From: Nitratireductor aestuarii
GTDB taxonomy: Bacteria; Pseudomonadota; Alphaproteobacteria; Rhizobiales; Rhizobiaceae
Assembly (NCBI RefSeq): GCF_014641695.1
Contig: NZ_BMIF01000001.1
Coordinates: forward strand, 496,001 to 560,000
Reading direction: 5' to 3'
Length of the DNA stretch: 64,000 bases
How positions within the stretch are numbered: the stretch's first letter is position 1; every line of letters begins with the position of its first letter. A program made the position numbers and the translations under genes. The notes below the pieces were generated by a model. That model saw only the letters and a program-made list of their open reading frames with translations. It did not search any database and was not told the origin of the DNA. This document shows, one piece after another, positions 9,990 to 22,988 of the stretch.

Positions 9990-12302
9990 TTGGTCAGCAG
10001 GGTTACGAAGCGCTCCGCGAAGAAGGCAGCCACGCCGGGTGCGGACGGAGCGTACCTCCCCTCGAAAGAGGACGTCCTGCGCTACATCACCGAAAACCCC
10101 GACCGTTCCGGTAAGCGTGAGCTCGCCAAGGCCTTCAACATCAAGGGCGAACACCGCATCTGGCTGAAGGACATTCTTGCCGAACTCAAGTCGGAAGGCG
10201 CAATCAGCGTGCGCGGCAAGAAGAACATCCGCGCCGGTCACCTTCCGCCCGTTGTCATGCTCGACATCTTCTCGCGCGATGCGGAAGGTGCGCTCATCGC
10301 GCGCCCGTCCGAAGAGGACGAGGAACTGGAGGGGCCTGTTCCTCTCGTTTCCATCCGTGTCCAGAAAGGCGCGCGCGCAACCGCCGGCGTCGGCGACCGC
10401 GTGCTCGCCCGCGTGCACCTGAACGAGGGCGACAGCGGACCTGCCTATGTCGGCCGCATCATGAAGGTGTTCGAGAAGCGCAAGAAGGCGGTTCTCGGCG
10501 TGTTGCGCGAACGACGCGACGGCACCTTGCGCATCGAACCCGTCGATCGCCGACAGGAAGAACTGACCGTTGATCGCGACTATGCGAACGGTGCCAAGAA
10601 CGGCGATCTTGTGGAAGTCATTCCGCTCCGCGTTGGCCGCTATGGATTGCCGAAAGCCAAGGTCGTTGAGGTCGTTGGATCGCTAACCTCGGAAAAGGCG
10701 GTCTCGATGATCGCCATCCATGCCCACGAGATCCCGCACATCTTCCCTGAAGACGTTCTGGCGGAAGCCGAAGCTGCCGAACCCGCCCAGCTCAAGGAAG
10801 GCCGTGAGGACTGGCGTAAGCTTCCGCTCATCACCATCGATCCAGCCGACGCCAAGGATCACGACGATGCGGTCTATGCCGAGCCGGATCCGGACCAGGA
10901 AAAAAATCCCGGGGGCGTGATCGTCACTGTGGCGATTGCCGACGTGGCCTATTACGTCCATCCCGGTTCAGCATTGGACCGTGAGGCGCTGAAGCGCGGC
11001 AACTCGGTCTATTTCCCGGACCGCGTCGTGCCTATGCTGCCCGAGCGCATCTCCAACAATCTTTGCTCGCTGCGTGAAGGCGAGAACCGCCCTGCCCTTG
11101 CCGTGCGCATGCGCTTTGCCTCTGACGGTCGTAAGCTCTCACACACGTTCCATCGCGTGATGATGCGGTCTGCGGCACGCCTCTCCTACACGGAGGCGCA
11201 GGAGGCGATCGACGGAAAGCCGCACGACAAGACCGGCCCGATCCTTGAACCCATCCTGAAGCCGCTCTGGGCCGCCTATGCGGTTCTTAAGCGGGGCCGC
11301 GAGGCGCGCGAGCCGCTGGAGCTCGACCTGCCGGAGCGCAAGATCGTGCTGAAGGAGGATGGGACCGTCGACCGGGTCTTCGTCCCGCCGCGGCTTGATG
11401 CGCACAAGCTCATCGAAGAGTTCATGATCCAGGCCAACGTGGCGGCCGCCGAAACGCTGGAAGCTGCCCGCCAGCCATTGATTTACCGCGTGCACGACGA
11501 ACCGTCGCTCGCCAAGCAGGAATCGCTGCGCGAGTTCCTCGCTTCGCTCGGCATTTCGCTGGCGCATGGCGCGGCGCTGCGGCCTTCGCAGTTCAACCAC
11601 ATCCTTTCGCGCGTTTCCGGCACGGAACACGAGCAACTGGTGAACGAGGTTGTTCTGCGGTCGCAGAGCCAGGCCGTCTATTCGACCGACAATTTCGGGC
11701 ATTTCGGCCTGCATCTGCGCCGCTACGCTCACTTCACCTCGCCTATCCGCCGTTATGCGGATCTGATCGTGCATCGTGCGCTTGTGACTGCCAGGGAGCT
11801 TGGGCCCTACGGCCTCAGTCGCGACGACGAGGCGCGCATGGAGGAAACGGCAGCTCTCATCTCGGCAGCCGAGCGCCGCGCCATGGCGGCTGAACGCGAG
11901 ACCGTCGACCGTCTCATCGCCGAGCATCTTTCCAGCCGCACCGGCGAAGAGTTCACGGCAAAGATTTCCGGCATCGCCAAAGCCGGAATCTTCGTCCAGC
12001 TGCCTGATTTTGGCGCAGATGGCTTCATTCCGGTTTCAACTTTGGGCGAGGACTATTATATCTTCGACGAAGCGCGTCACGCGCTCGTTGGCCAGCGGAC
12101 AGGACGCGGCTTTCAGCTCGGCAACACCGTGCAGGTTCGCCTCGTTGAGGTCCAGCCACTTGCCGGCGCCATGCGATTTGAGATGCTGAGCGAGCCGATC
12201 GGCCTGCCAGGATCGTCGAAATCCCTGCACAAGGCGAAGCGCGACGTTGGACGCGCCGCACGCCGGGGCAAGATGCCCGAACGCAGGGGCAGGAGAAAAT
12301 AA
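9990..12302 (+). CDS. rnr: Ribonuclease R
   Basis: 3'-5' exoribonuclease of the RNase II family that degrades structured RNA. The start is TTG at 9990, eight bases after AGGGAG, giving 770 residues. Visible: N-terminal winged-helix region (VLRYITENPDRSGKRELAKAFNIKG), OB-fold cold-shock domains, RNB catalytic domain with the metal-binding LITIDPADAKDHDDAVYAE around 265-285, HFTSPIRRYADLIVHR, and a C-terminal S1 domain beginning EFTAKISGIAKAGIFVQLPD. A short basic tail closes the protein. It is in one run with topA and overlaps the DUF983 gene by one base. Confidence 0.96.
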   Translation: MVSRVTKRSAKKAATPGADGAYLPSKEDVLRYITENPDRSGKRELAKAFNIKGEHRIWLKDILAELKSEGAISVRGKKNIRAGHLPPVVMLDIFSRDAEGALIARPSEEDEELEGPVPLVSIRVQKGARATAGVGDRVLARVHLNEGDSGPAYVGRIMKVFEKRKKAVLGVLRERRDGTLRIEPVDRRQEELTVDRDYANGAKNGDLVEVIPLRVGRYGLPKAKVVEVVGSLTSEKAVSMIAIHAHEIPHIFPEDVLAEAEAAEPAQLKEGREDWRKLPLITIDPADAKDHDDAVYAEPDPDQEKNPGGVIVTVAIADVAYYVHPGSALDREALKRGNSVYFPDRVVPMLPERISNNLCSLREGENRPALAVRMRFASDGRKLSHTFHRVMMRSAARLSYTEAQEAIDGKPHDKTGPILEPILKPLWAAYAVLKRGREAREPLELDLPERKIVLKEDGTVDRVFVPPRLDAHKLIEEFMIQANVAAAETLEAARQPLIYRVHDEPSLAKQESLREFLASLGISLAHGAALRPSQFNHILSRVSGTEHEQLVNEVVLRSQSQAVYSTDNFGHFGLHLRRYAHFTSPIRRYADLIVHRALVTARELGPYGLSRDDEARMEETAALISAAERRAMAAERETVDRLIAEHLSSRTGEEFTAKISGIAKAGIFVQLPDFGADGFIPVSTLGEDYYIFDEARHALVGQRTGRGFQLGNTVQVRLVEVQPLAGAMRFEMLSEPIGLPGSSKSLHKAKRDVGRAARRGKMPERRGRRK

Positions 12303-12742
12303 TGGAAGAACACGTCTTTGGCGGTGCTGCCAAGTCGTCCAAGCTACCGGCACGGCCCATTTTCGAGGCAATGAAGCGCGGTTTTCTGGGCCGCTGCCCA
12401 CATTGCGGCAAGGGCAAGCTGTTCCGGGCCTTTCTGAAGGTCAATGATCACTGCGCCGCGTGCGGTGAGGAATATCACCACCATCGCGCCGACGACCTGC
12501 CGGCCTATCTGGTGATCGTCATCGTGGGTCATATAGCCGTCGGCGGGGTGCTGAGCTTCGAACGGATGACGAACTGGTCGTCCTGGACCCATCTGGCGAT
12601 CTGGATCCCGATAACAATCCTGATGGCAATAGCACTGATCAATCCGATCAAGGGCTCTGTCGTCGGCCTCCAATGGGCGCTGCGCATGCATGGTTTCGGC
12701 GACAGGCATGAAGAATTCGAGAAGGCTTACGGGGATCAGTAG
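12302..12742 (+). CDS. DUF983 family membrane protein with zinc ribbon
   Basis: A 146-residue protein with a four-Cys zinc ribbon (RCPHCGKGKLF ... CAACGEEY, about residues 31-60), a HHHRADDLPAY segment, and two hydrophobic membrane spans (YLVIVIVGHIAVGGVLSF and LAIWIPITILMAIALI). This is the DUF983 pattern, of unknown function. The start overlaps the rnr stop (TAATG), so it is coupled to RNase R translation. The constant pairing with rnr in rhizobia hints at an envelope or RNA-linked role but nothing in the sequence decides it. Confidence 0.88.
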   Translation: MEEHVFGGAAKSSKLPARPIFEAMKRGFLGRCPHCGKGKLFRAFLKVNDHCAACGEEYHHHRADDLPAYLVIVIVGHIAVGGVLSFERMTNWSSWTHLAIWIPITILMAIALINPIKGSVVGLQWALRMHGFGDRHEEFEKAYGDQ

Positions 12743-12798
12743 CCCCGCTAACATTGGGGCTCTACGAGCCTAAAAAAGAATCGGCAGGGAGGGCGAAT

Positions 12799-13533
12799 AT
12801 GGAAGGCATGACGCGGGCGCAGCTTGACGAAACCGAGAGGAAGGACCTCGCCAAGGCCACTGTCCTTCGACCGCGCGATGCCGCCACGCTCATCCTCCTC
12901 GACCGGAACGTTGACAGGATCAAGGTCCTGATGGGACGCCGGCACAGCAAGCATGTGTTCATGGCCGGTCGCTTTGTCTTTCCAGGCGGCAGGACCGATC
13001 CAACCGATGGACGGATACCGGTGGCCGCCCCCCTTCATCCCGCCGAGTTCAAGAAGCTGCAGGTCGGTCGGATGACCGAATCACGCGTTCGCGCAGTCGC
13101 AATGTCAGCCGTGCGAGAGACCTACGAGGAAGCCGGCCTGCTGATTGGCCACAAAGGCGCCTTCAACGCGCCAAACCCGAGCTGGCAGGGATTTGCTGAG
13201 AATGGCGTACAGCCAGCGCTCGACGCGCTGCGTTACGTCGGCCGCGCGATCACGCCCACCGGACGCGTTCGCCGCTTCGACACCCGCTTCTTTGCCGTCT
13301 GGCGGGAGGCTGTGGCCATGGCCGCGCCCGACGGTCCTCCTACCGATGAGCTTGAAGAGCAGGTCTGGCTACCCATCGAGGATGCCAAGCAGCTTGAAAT
13401 CCCGCCTATCACCCGCACGATTCTGACGGACCTCGAAGAGAGACTCGCGATTGACCCGGAACTGCGGCCGGGAGCACTGCCCGTCCCCTTCTATTACATG
13501 CGCAACAACCGCTTTAAACGCGAGCTTGTCTGA
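12799..13533 (+). CDS. NUDIX hydrolase
   Basis: The ATG at 12799 follows AGGGAGGG and gives 244 residues. The Nudix helix is recognisable as AVRETYEEAGLLIG (about residues 100-113), but the glycine that normally opens the Nudix box lies far upstream (VFPGGRTDPTDG) because of a long insert, an arrangement seen in CoA-pyrophosphatase-like NUDIX proteins. Substrate therefore unknown; a nucleoside-diphosphate-X or acyl-CoA pyrophosphatase are the main options. It ends the topA-rnr-DUF983 run, 56 bases after the DUF983 gene. Confidence 0.85.
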   Translation: MEGMTRAQLDETERKDLAKATVLRPRDAATLILLDRNVDRIKVLMGRRHSKHVFMAGRFVFPGGRTDPTDGRIPVAAPLHPAEFKKLQVGRMTESRVRAVAMSAVRETYEEAGLLIGHKGAFNAPNPSWQGFAENGVQPALDALRYVGRAITPTGRVRRFDTRFFAVWREAVAMAAPDGPPTDELEEQVWLPIEDAKQLEIPPITRTILTDLEERLAIDPELRPGALPVPFYYMRNNRFKRELV

Positions 13534-13683
13534 ACTTTAGCCACAACCTTACGCAGAACATGCGAACCCGCCGACAATCGCTTGACTTTTTCCCGGTGAT
13601 CGTTATGTCTCTGCCAACAATTTCGGCGCCTTGGGTTTTCCCAGCCGGCCCATCGTTATCAATAGAACATATGGACGAATGAT

Positions 13684-13851
13684 ATGGCGAAGGCCACGAC
13701 CATCAAGATCAAGCTTCTGTCGACGGCCGACACCGGCTATTTCTACGTCACCAAGAAGAACAGCCGCACGATGACCGAGAAGATGACGGTTCGTAAGTAC
13801 GATCCGGTCGCTCGCAAGCACGTTGATTTCAAGGAAGCCAAGATCAAGTAA
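13684..13851 (+). CDS. rpmG: 50S ribosomal protein L33
   Basis: A 55-residue basic protein beginning [20 protein letters not shown] and ending [10 protein letters not shown]. It is the C-minus form of L33, with no zinc-binding cysteines, which is the usual alphaproteobacterial type. GAATGAT lies just ahead of the ATG. It stands alone between the NUDIX gene and an intrinsic terminator starting 25 bases after its stop. Confidence 0.97.
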   Translation: MAKATTIKIKLLSTADTGYFYVTKKNSRTMTEKMTVRKYDPVARKHVDFKEAKIK

Positions 13852-13875
13852 GATCTTCGCTTTGCTTCTTGGATG

Positions 13876-13899
13876 CGGCGCCCTTGAGGCGCCGTTTTT
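13876..13899 (+). terminator. Intrinsic terminator of rpmG
   Basis: A perfect 7-bp stem CGGCGCC/GGCGCCG with a 5-nt loop (CTTGA) followed directly by five T. It lies 25 bases after the L33 stop codon. Confidence 0.88.
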
Positions 13900-13903
13900 C
13901 GTT

Positions 13904-13960
13904 AGAGCAACTCCAGGAAAAGTGGGAAGCGGTTTTCCCTCCGCAATTGCGTAAAACAAT
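13904..13960. repeat. Rhizobial-type intergenic palindromic repeat, copy 1
   Basis: The segment contains CTCCAGGAAAAGTGGGAAGC, then GGTTTTCCCTCCGCAATTGC and GTAAAACAA. GGAAAA and TTTTCC form a hairpin. A related copy lies at 53874-53969. Elements with this CCAGGAAAAGTG...GGTTTTCC...ATTGCGTAAA pattern are scattered between genes in many Rhizobiales genomes; the function is unknown. Confidence 0.75.
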
Positions 13961-14298
13961 GGCTTGGATGGGCGGCTGAGCCTCTCGCGTGGCTGAGGTC
14001 TGAGTAACTCGAGGAAGAGAGAACCGGGTCTTCCGTCCACCTACTGCCGCTCCGTCCGCGAGCCGACATATGTGGGTGTTGCCCGGGCCGACACCCCAAA
14101 CATTCTTACTTCGAAGCCTCTTAACAGATCGAACGGCAGTGCGTCTCTGGTAGCCGCAAGACACGCACCAGCGCTCTCTGCCCGCTCAGCTATCAGCAGC
14201 CGTCCCTCTAACCGAATGGGACCGTGGTCTTGACGTCGAACTAACCTCCCGCATTCTGGCCCTGGTGCCAGCACTATACGCCCACCAAGCCTCCGCAG

Positions 14299-14415
14299 TC
14301 GTACACCACGCGCAACCCCGAGAGGCCGGTGTAGCGTTCACTACCTCGGGCTAGCTCCAACTACCTGCCATCTGCCGACATCCAGCTGCCGTCTCGTCGT
14401 GGCTGAAGCCAACGA
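14299..14415. repeat. 117-bp direct repeat, copy 1
   Basis: Matches 14547-14663 without indels with about 7 differences in 117 bases. Copies are offset by 248 bp. The flank to the left (ending CCTCCGCAGTCG) is also similar between copies and again around 14760-14812, so the underlying unit is about 250 bp and imperfectly tandem. Confidence 0.85.
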
Positions 14416-14546
14416 CGCCACGCTTGCGCTGGCCGTGAGGCGCTCCCCCGCAGATGCGAGGCGGGCTTCCTTGTGGCCGGAAACGGGAAGTAACAAGCCG
14501 GCATTCTTGCGCCTGTGCCAGCACCATGCGCCTCAGGCCTCCGAAG

Positions 14547-14663
14547 TCGTACACCACGCGCAACCCCGAGAGGCAGGTGTAGCGTTCACTGCCTCGGGCT
14601 CGCTCCAACTAACTGCCATCTGCCGATATCCAGTTGCCGTCTTGTCGTGGCTGAAGCCAACGA
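14547..14663. repeat. 117-bp direct repeat, copy 2
   Basis: Second copy of the repeat at 14299-14415. The shared block runs from TCGTACACCACGCGC to GGCTGAAGCCAACGA. Confidence 0.85.
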
Positions 14664-15500
14664 AGCCTCACCTGCCCTGACCGTTATACGCCGTCAGTGA
14701 TCGCGATGCGGCCAATCGAGGGCTCCTTGTGGCGGTGCCGGAAACGGGAAATGCCAAGCCGCCATTCTGCCTGCGGCGCGAGCATTATGCGCCCACCAGC
14801 CTCCGCAGCCGTGCCAGTCTGGCCGAGAACGGCAGTGCACTCATCGTTGCGCGGCGCACGCGACAGACACTGGATTGCACCGCCGGATTTCAGTTCCCCA
14901 CTCCAACAGAGCATGCGAATAGCTAGACGCTGCGCTCAGCAGGCGATGCGCGCCCTACGCGCGATCCCTCCCATGGCTGAAACGGACGAGGCTGGACTGT
15001 GGAATTGGCACGCAGGGCAAGAAAATGGCCGGACGGCATTCTGGCAGTGGCACGAGGAATCCACTTTAACGCCAGAGCCGACCGGCCTACCCCAACAGCT
15101 CAGGAGATGCGGCAACCTGAGTAGAAGGGTGTTCGCACAACCTTGCGTAAGCTATTTCTACTACTGGTTGTATAATGCATCATAGCTCGCCTGAGATCAA
15201 TAGGAAGAATCGGCGGACAAGGAATTTGTTGCGGCGGAGCTCTTTGCTGCAGGTCTGAAGCACCGTAGTGCTGGGGCCCCTCGCCTCCTTGTGATCGAGG
15301 AATGAAAGTCTTCACTCGGGCATCGAGTACCCTGCGTCCGAAGCAGTCTCGGAAATTCGCGCGGTTCCACACGCAATCTTCACGCAAGCCTGCGGATGTT
15401 ACCTAGACGATGATGCAACGCCTCTTCGCCGGTGTTAAACGGGCTCAAGGCAAACCGACTGAAAACAATCGAACACCGAGCTGTTGCCGCCCCGCGCCAG

Positions 15501-16871
15501 TCACGCTGCAGGGGCGACCACCCGATTGCGGCCCTGCGCCTTTGCCTTGTAGAGCGCGACATCAGCGCGTTTCAACATCTCTTCGGGGCTGTCCTCGAAG
15601 GGTTTCACGCCCGAAATACCGACGCTGGCGGTCACCTGCAGGCTCTTGCCGCCATCAAGCGAGAAAGGCCTGTCGGCGATCTGGCCGCGGATGCGCTCGC
15701 CCACCTTGAAAGCGTCGGCGAGCTCCGTATCGGGCATGACCACGATGAATTCCTCGCCGCCGAAACGGCAGATCAGATCCTTGCCGCGCAGATTGCGCTG
15801 CAGTCTCAGGGCCAGCTCCTGAAGCACCTGATCGCCAGCCGCATGGCCGAGCTGATCGTTGATCCACTTGAAGCGGTCTACGTCGATGATCATGAGCGAA
15901 AGCGGCCGCTTGCGGGCCTGCGCGCGATGGAACTGGCTCTGCAGGTGACTGTCGAGATATCGCCGGTTGTAGACGCCCGTGAGCGGGTCCGTGATCGCCA
16001 TTTCGACTGTGCGCGCAACGCTCGACCGCAACCGGTCATTGTAGCTCTTGCGCCGGATCTGGGTGCGGATGCGCGCAATGAGCTCCATCTGCACGACGGG
16101 CCGCAGCACATAGTCGTGGGCGGCAAGTTCCAGGCCGCGCAGCACGTAACGCTCTTCACCCGGGCTGGCGATCAGGATGATCGGTATCGAACGCGTCCGC
16201 TCAAGCGCATGGAGCTGCGCGCAAAGGCGCAGCGGATCGAATTCGCTGCTGCCGGTCGCGACCAGAATGCATTCATAGCCGCCTTCGATCGCCCGCAGCA
16301 ACGCGTCCTGTGCCTCCACCGCGATATCGACCACGAACTCGCCCGACAGCATGCCGAGTACCGCATCGCGAGAGGGCTGATTGGCGTCGACCAGCAGGAT
16401 CGGCGGGCTGTCCTGGGTGCCGGAGCTCCTGGCGTGCAACAGCTCGGCAATGTCCATGTCATTGGTCGTTTCGGCGCGCAGGCGCAGCTCGTCCGTCAAA
16501 GCCTTCAGACGCGTCAGTGTTCGCACACGGGTCAGCAGTTGCACGTCATTCACGGGCTTCACCAGAAAATCGTCGGCGCCAGCCTCTAGGCCCATGACGC
16601 GATGCTCTGTCTGGTCCAGGGCTGTGACCATGACGACAGGCACATGCTCGGTCTTCGGATTGCCTTTCAGGATGCGGCACACTTCAAAACCGTCCATGCC
16701 GGGCATCATGATGTCCAGCAGAACGAGATCGATCTTGCCGTCCTCGCAGATTTCGATGGCTTCCGGACCCGAACGCGCCGTGACGACATCGTAGTATTCT
16801 GCTGAAAGCCGCGCTTCCAGAAGCTTGACGTTGGCCGCGACGTCATCGACCACAAGTATACGAGCGGTCAT
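15501..16871 (-). CDS. pleD: Diguanylate cyclase response regulator PleD
   Basis: Two receiver domains plus a GGDEF domain, 456 residues from the ATG at 16869-16871 (MTARILVVDDVAANVKLLEA). REC1 has the phosphoacceptor in LVLLDIMMPGMDG (Asp near 53); the second, degenerate REC domain spans roughly 155-270; the GGDEF domain carries GGEEF in CRFGGEEFIVVMPD. An intact I-site (RGKD, five residues before GGEEF) predicts product inhibition by c-di-GMP. PleD makes c-di-GMP at the developing pole in Caulobacter. It lies 42 bases downstream of divK on the same strand, the standard divK-pleD operon. A longer start upstream is possible. Confidence 0.95.
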   Translation of the reverse strand: MTARILVVDDVAANVKLLEARLSAEYYDVVTARSGPEAIEICEDGKIDLVLLDIMMPGMDGFEVCRILKGNPKTEHVPVVMVTALDQTEHRVMGLEAGADDFLVKPVNDVQLLTRVRTLTRLKALTDELRLRAETTNDMDIAELLHARSSGTQDSPPILLVDANQPSRDAVLGMLSGEFVVDIAVEAQDALLRAIEGGYECILVATGSSEFDPLRLCAQLHALERTRSIPIILIASPGEERYVLRGLELAAHDYVLRPVVQMELIARIRTQIRRKSYNDRLRSSVARTVEMAITDPLTGVYNRRYLDSHLQSQFHRAQARKRPLSLMIIDVDRFKWINDQLGHAAGDQVLQELALRLQRNLRGKDLICRFGGEEFIVVMPDTELADAFKVGERIRGQIADRPFSLDGGKSLQVTASVGISGVKPFEDSPEEMLKRADVALYKAKAQGRNRVVAPAA

Positions 16872-16913
16872 TCCTCCCAAGCCCCCCCGGTGCTTGCCCA
16901 CCAATGCCGCTGA

Positions 16914-17285
16914 TCAGGCATCTCCTAAGTAGGATTTGATGGTCTGTATGAAAGTCGTGACAGATATCGGTTTCGAGATATACGCCTCGCATCCACCCTG
17001 ACGGATGCGTTCTTCATCGCCCTTCATGGCGAAGGCGGTTACAGCGATAACCGGAATTGACCGCAATGTCTCGTCTTCTTTCAGCCATTTGGTGACTTCC
17101 AGACCGGACACCTCCGGCAGCTGAATATCCATCAGGATCAGGTCGGGCATGTGTTCCCGAGCAAGATCAAGCGCCTTCAACCCGTTGCGCGTACGAACGG
17201 TCTCGTATCCGTTAGCTTCAATCAGGTCGCGGAAGAGCTTCATGTTGAGCTCGTTGTCCTCGACAATCATAACCTTCTTGGGCAT
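16914..17285 (-). CDS. divK: Single-domain response regulator DivK
   Basis: A 123-residue stand-alone receiver domain: [20 protein letters not shown], phosphoacceptor in [13 protein letters not shown] (Asp near 53), conserved Thr/Ala in VTAFAMKGD, and Lys in YISKPIS. DivK is phosphorylated by DivJ/PleC kinases and steers the CckA-CtrA cell-cycle pathway in alphaproteobacteria. The chosen start (17283-17285) drops a 14-residue extension without family similarity. It heads the divK-pleD operon and is divergent from the DUF3572 gene. Confidence 0.96.
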   Translation of the reverse strand: MPKKVMIVEDNELNMKLFRDLIEANGYETVRTRNGLKALDLAREHMPDLILMDIQLPEVSGLEVTKWLKEDETLRSIPVIAVTAFAMKGDEERIRQGGCEAYISKPISVTTFIQTIKSYLGDA

Positions 17286-17506
17286 TGCACTCCCCGTCGG
17301 CGTCCCACGCAGATCAAGTGGAACCACTGGCTACAGGTATCGACGCATTGGCATCTACGCTGTCACCCCCGATAATGCCATGGCGCATCCACCGTTAACA
17401 AACGGACAACGTTCCGAACCACTGCCGGAGAATGCAGGCGGATCTTGTGGTTTTCAGGACATATGCCTATCAAATCCTTTCCAATCACAGAAATCTGGTG
17501 GTCGAC

Positions 17507-17791
17507 ATGGATCGGGAACAGGCAGAAAACATCGCCATCAGCGCGCTGGCGTACATCGCGGGAAGCGAAGAGCTCCTGCCCCGGTTCCTGGGCATTTCAG
17601 GGATAAGCGCCTCGGAGATCCGCCAGGCGGCCCAATCGCCCGGGTTCCTTGCCGGCGTCCTGCAGTTCATTCTCGCGCATGAGCCTACCCTCCTCGACTT
17701 CTGCAGCGCGGCCGATCTGCGACCGAACATGGTGAGCGCCGCCGCGCGAAGCCTGCCGTTTGGCGACGAGCAGTGGGACTACCAGCCGTAA
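17507..17791 (+). CDS. DUF3572 family protein
   Basis: A 94-residue acidic helical protein (MDREQAENIAISALAYIAGSEELLPRFLGISGISASEIRQ at the start of the domain, ending LPFGDEQWDYQP). This matches DUF3572, a small alphaproteobacterial family of unknown function regularly found between divK and dinB. The frame is open to 17432, so a 119-residue form is possible, but the family starts at MDREQAE. It is upstream of dinB by 120 bases. Confidence 0.8.
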   Translation: MDREQAENIAISALAYIAGSEELLPRFLGISGISASEIRQAAQSPGFLAGVLQFILAHEPTLLDFCSAADLRPNMVSAAARSLPFGDEQWDYQP

Positions 17792-17884
17792 GCGCCTCCA
17801 TGCGCCTTGGCCGGGGATGTCAGCATTCTCCAGTGCATAGACGCACGTCCAGCTTGTGCGACGTCCTTCGTTGTCATACCATCT

Positions 17885-17899
17885 GTTCCTGTTACGTTC
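17885..17899 (+). promoter_or_regulatory. LexA (SOS) box of dinB
   Basis: GTTC-CTGTTAC-GTTC is an exact GTTC-N7-GTTC direct repeat, the alphaproteobacterial LexA operator, ending 12 bases before the dinB ATG at 17912. This predicts SOS induction of DNA polymerase IV. Confidence 0.85.
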
Positions 17900-17911
17900 T
17901 CACAAACCAAG

Positions 17912-19195
17912 ATGAATGACAAGCTCCGTAGCCAAGGATTTTGCCGCGACTGCTTCACTGCCCTGAGGGACAGTGGACGGCGTTGTCGCGCCTGCGGCAG
18001 CCCTCGCCTTGTTGCACATGCGGAACTGGGTCAGCTTTCCATCGCCCATATCGATTGCGATGCGTTCTATGCGGCTGTGGAGAAGCGGGACAATCCGGAG
18101 CTTGTCGACAAGCCGCTGATCATTGGCGGCGGCAAGCGGGGTGTCGTTTCCACCGCCTGCTATATCGCGCGCATCCATGGCGTGCGTTCTGCCATGCCGA
18201 TGTTCAAGGCGCTGGAAGCCTGCCCGCAGGCGGTGGTCATCAAGCCGGACATGGAGAAGTACGCGCAAGTCGGACGTGAGGTGCGCGAGCGGATGCTGCG
18301 GCTCACGCCGCTGGTGGAGCCGATCTCCATCGACGAAGCCTTTCTCGATCTTACCGGCACGGAGCGGCTGCACGGCGCCTCGCCCGCCCACATCCTGGCG
18401 CGCTTTGCGAAGGAGATTGAGCGCGACATCGGCATTACGGTTTCGGTCGGGCTTTCATATTGCAAGTTCCTCGCGAAGGTTGCCTCGGATCTCGACAAGC
18501 CGCGCGGGTTTTCGGTGATCGGACGGGAGGAAGCGCAGGAATTTCTTGGCCCTAAGCCCGTCACAACCATCTGGGGCGTCGGCAAGGCCTTTGCCGAGAC
18601 ACTGGCGCACGATGGAATCAAAATAATCGGCCAGTTGCAGCGCATGGAAAAGAACGACCTCATGCGCCGCTACGGCACCATGGGCGTCAGGCTCTATCAC
18701 CTCGCCCGTGGAGAAGATGACCGGCGGGTGGAGCCGCATGGAGAGGCAAAGAGCGTTTCGTCTGAGACGACGTTCAACGAAGACATAGCCTCCTTTGAGG
18801 AGTTAGTGCCGATCCTGCGTCGACAGAGCGAGAAGGTCTCCGCACGATTGAAGAAGGCTGGGCTTGCCGGACGTACGGTCGTCCTCAAGCTAAAGACGAA
18901 GGATTTCCGAAGCCGCACGCGTAACCGGCAGCTTGCCGATCCGACACAGCTCGCCGACCGCATTTTTCAGACGGGGCTGGACCTTCTTCGACGCGAGGTA
19001 GACGGAACGCATTTCCGGCTGCTCGGCATCGGCGTCAGTGATCTCAGCGACCCCACTCGTGCCGATCCACCGGACCTGGTTGATACGCAAGCGCGGAAGC
19101 GCGCACTGGCCGAAGGCGCGATTGACCGCCTGCGCGACAAATTCGGTCAATCAGCCGTGGAGACGGGTTATACGTTCGGCCATCAAAGAAAGTAA
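17912..19195 (+). CDS. dinB: DNA polymerase IV
   Basis: Y-family translesion polymerase, 427 residues from the ATG at 17912. An N-terminal Cys motif, CRDC...CRAC (about residues 10-27), precedes the catalytic palm and is typical of rhizobial DinB. The catalytic motifs are [31 protein letters not shown], and [11 protein letters not shown]. The helix-hairpin-helix region ([17 protein letters not shown]) and little finger follow. A LexA box overlaps the immediate upstream region, so the longer frame from 17807 would be read through the operator and is unlikely. Confidence 0.95.
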   Translation: MNDKLRSQGFCRDCFTALRDSGRRCRACGSPRLVAHAELGQLSIAHIDCDAFYAAVEKRDNPELVDKPLIIGGGKRGVVSTACYIARIHGVRSAMPMFKALEACPQAVVIKPDMEKYAQVGREVRERMLRLTPLVEPISIDEAFLDLTGTERLHGASPAHILARFAKEIERDIGITVSVGLSYCKFLAKVASDLDKPRGFSVIGREEAQEFLGPKPVTTIWGVGKAFAETLAHDGIKIIGQLQRMEKNDLMRRYGTMGVRLYHLARGEDDRRVEPHGEAKSVSSETTFNEDIASFEELVPILRRQSEKVSARLKKAGLAGRTVVLKLKTKDFRSRTRNRQLADPTQLADRIFQTGLDLLRREVDGTHFRLLGIGVSDLSDPTRADPPDLVDTQARKRALAEGAIDRLRDKFGQSAVETGYTFGHQRK

Positions 19196-19246
19196 TACAA
19201 CGACTTAGCGGCTGTTTCTAAGTCTTTGATGGAAGCAGCTAAAGTT

Positions 19247-22795
<3,549 letters not shown>

Positions 22796-22888
22796 CCATC
22801 ACTTTGGAATCAGATTGTGCCGCGTTCAGGCACGAAGGTCGAGCCGCGTCTGGTGAACGTCACAGCTTACCCGACAGAGCCCGCATGC

Positions 22889-22957
22889 TGAGCTTGTCGA
22901 AGCACGAGGGTCCAGTGCGCAGTGATGTCCTACCCACCTCGTGGTTCGACAAGCTCA
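22889..22957. repeat. REP-like inverted repeat pair between kdsA and dnaE
   Basis: Two 21-bp arms, 22889-22909 and 22937-22957, are reverse complements except for one base and are separated by 27 nt. Each carries the TGAGCTTGTCGAA core widely dispersed in alphaproteobacterial genomes as a REP-like element. Located just after the kdsA stop, the pair could act as an mRNA stabiliser or a terminator; no T-run follows. Confidence 0.8.
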
Positions 22958-22988
22958 CCATGAGGTGGGAAGCTTCTGCTCGCTACAA

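Larger units (their letters stand above)
13961..15500. other. 1.5-kb stretch without a convincing gene
   Basis: No open frame here has a good ribosome site together with a protein-like composition or a recognisable family; the longest frames shift across the repeats. It holds a 117-bp direct repeat (14299-14415 and 14547-14663), a weaker third match to the repeat's upstream flank around 14719-14810, and nothing resembling a tRNA, tmRNA or rRNA. It may be a decayed insertion or gene remnant. Confidence 0.6.

Noticed and set aside
14697-15185. 162-codon frame in the repeat region
   Set aside because: No ribosome site, low-complexity composition and no family; the frame does not follow the repeat boundaries.
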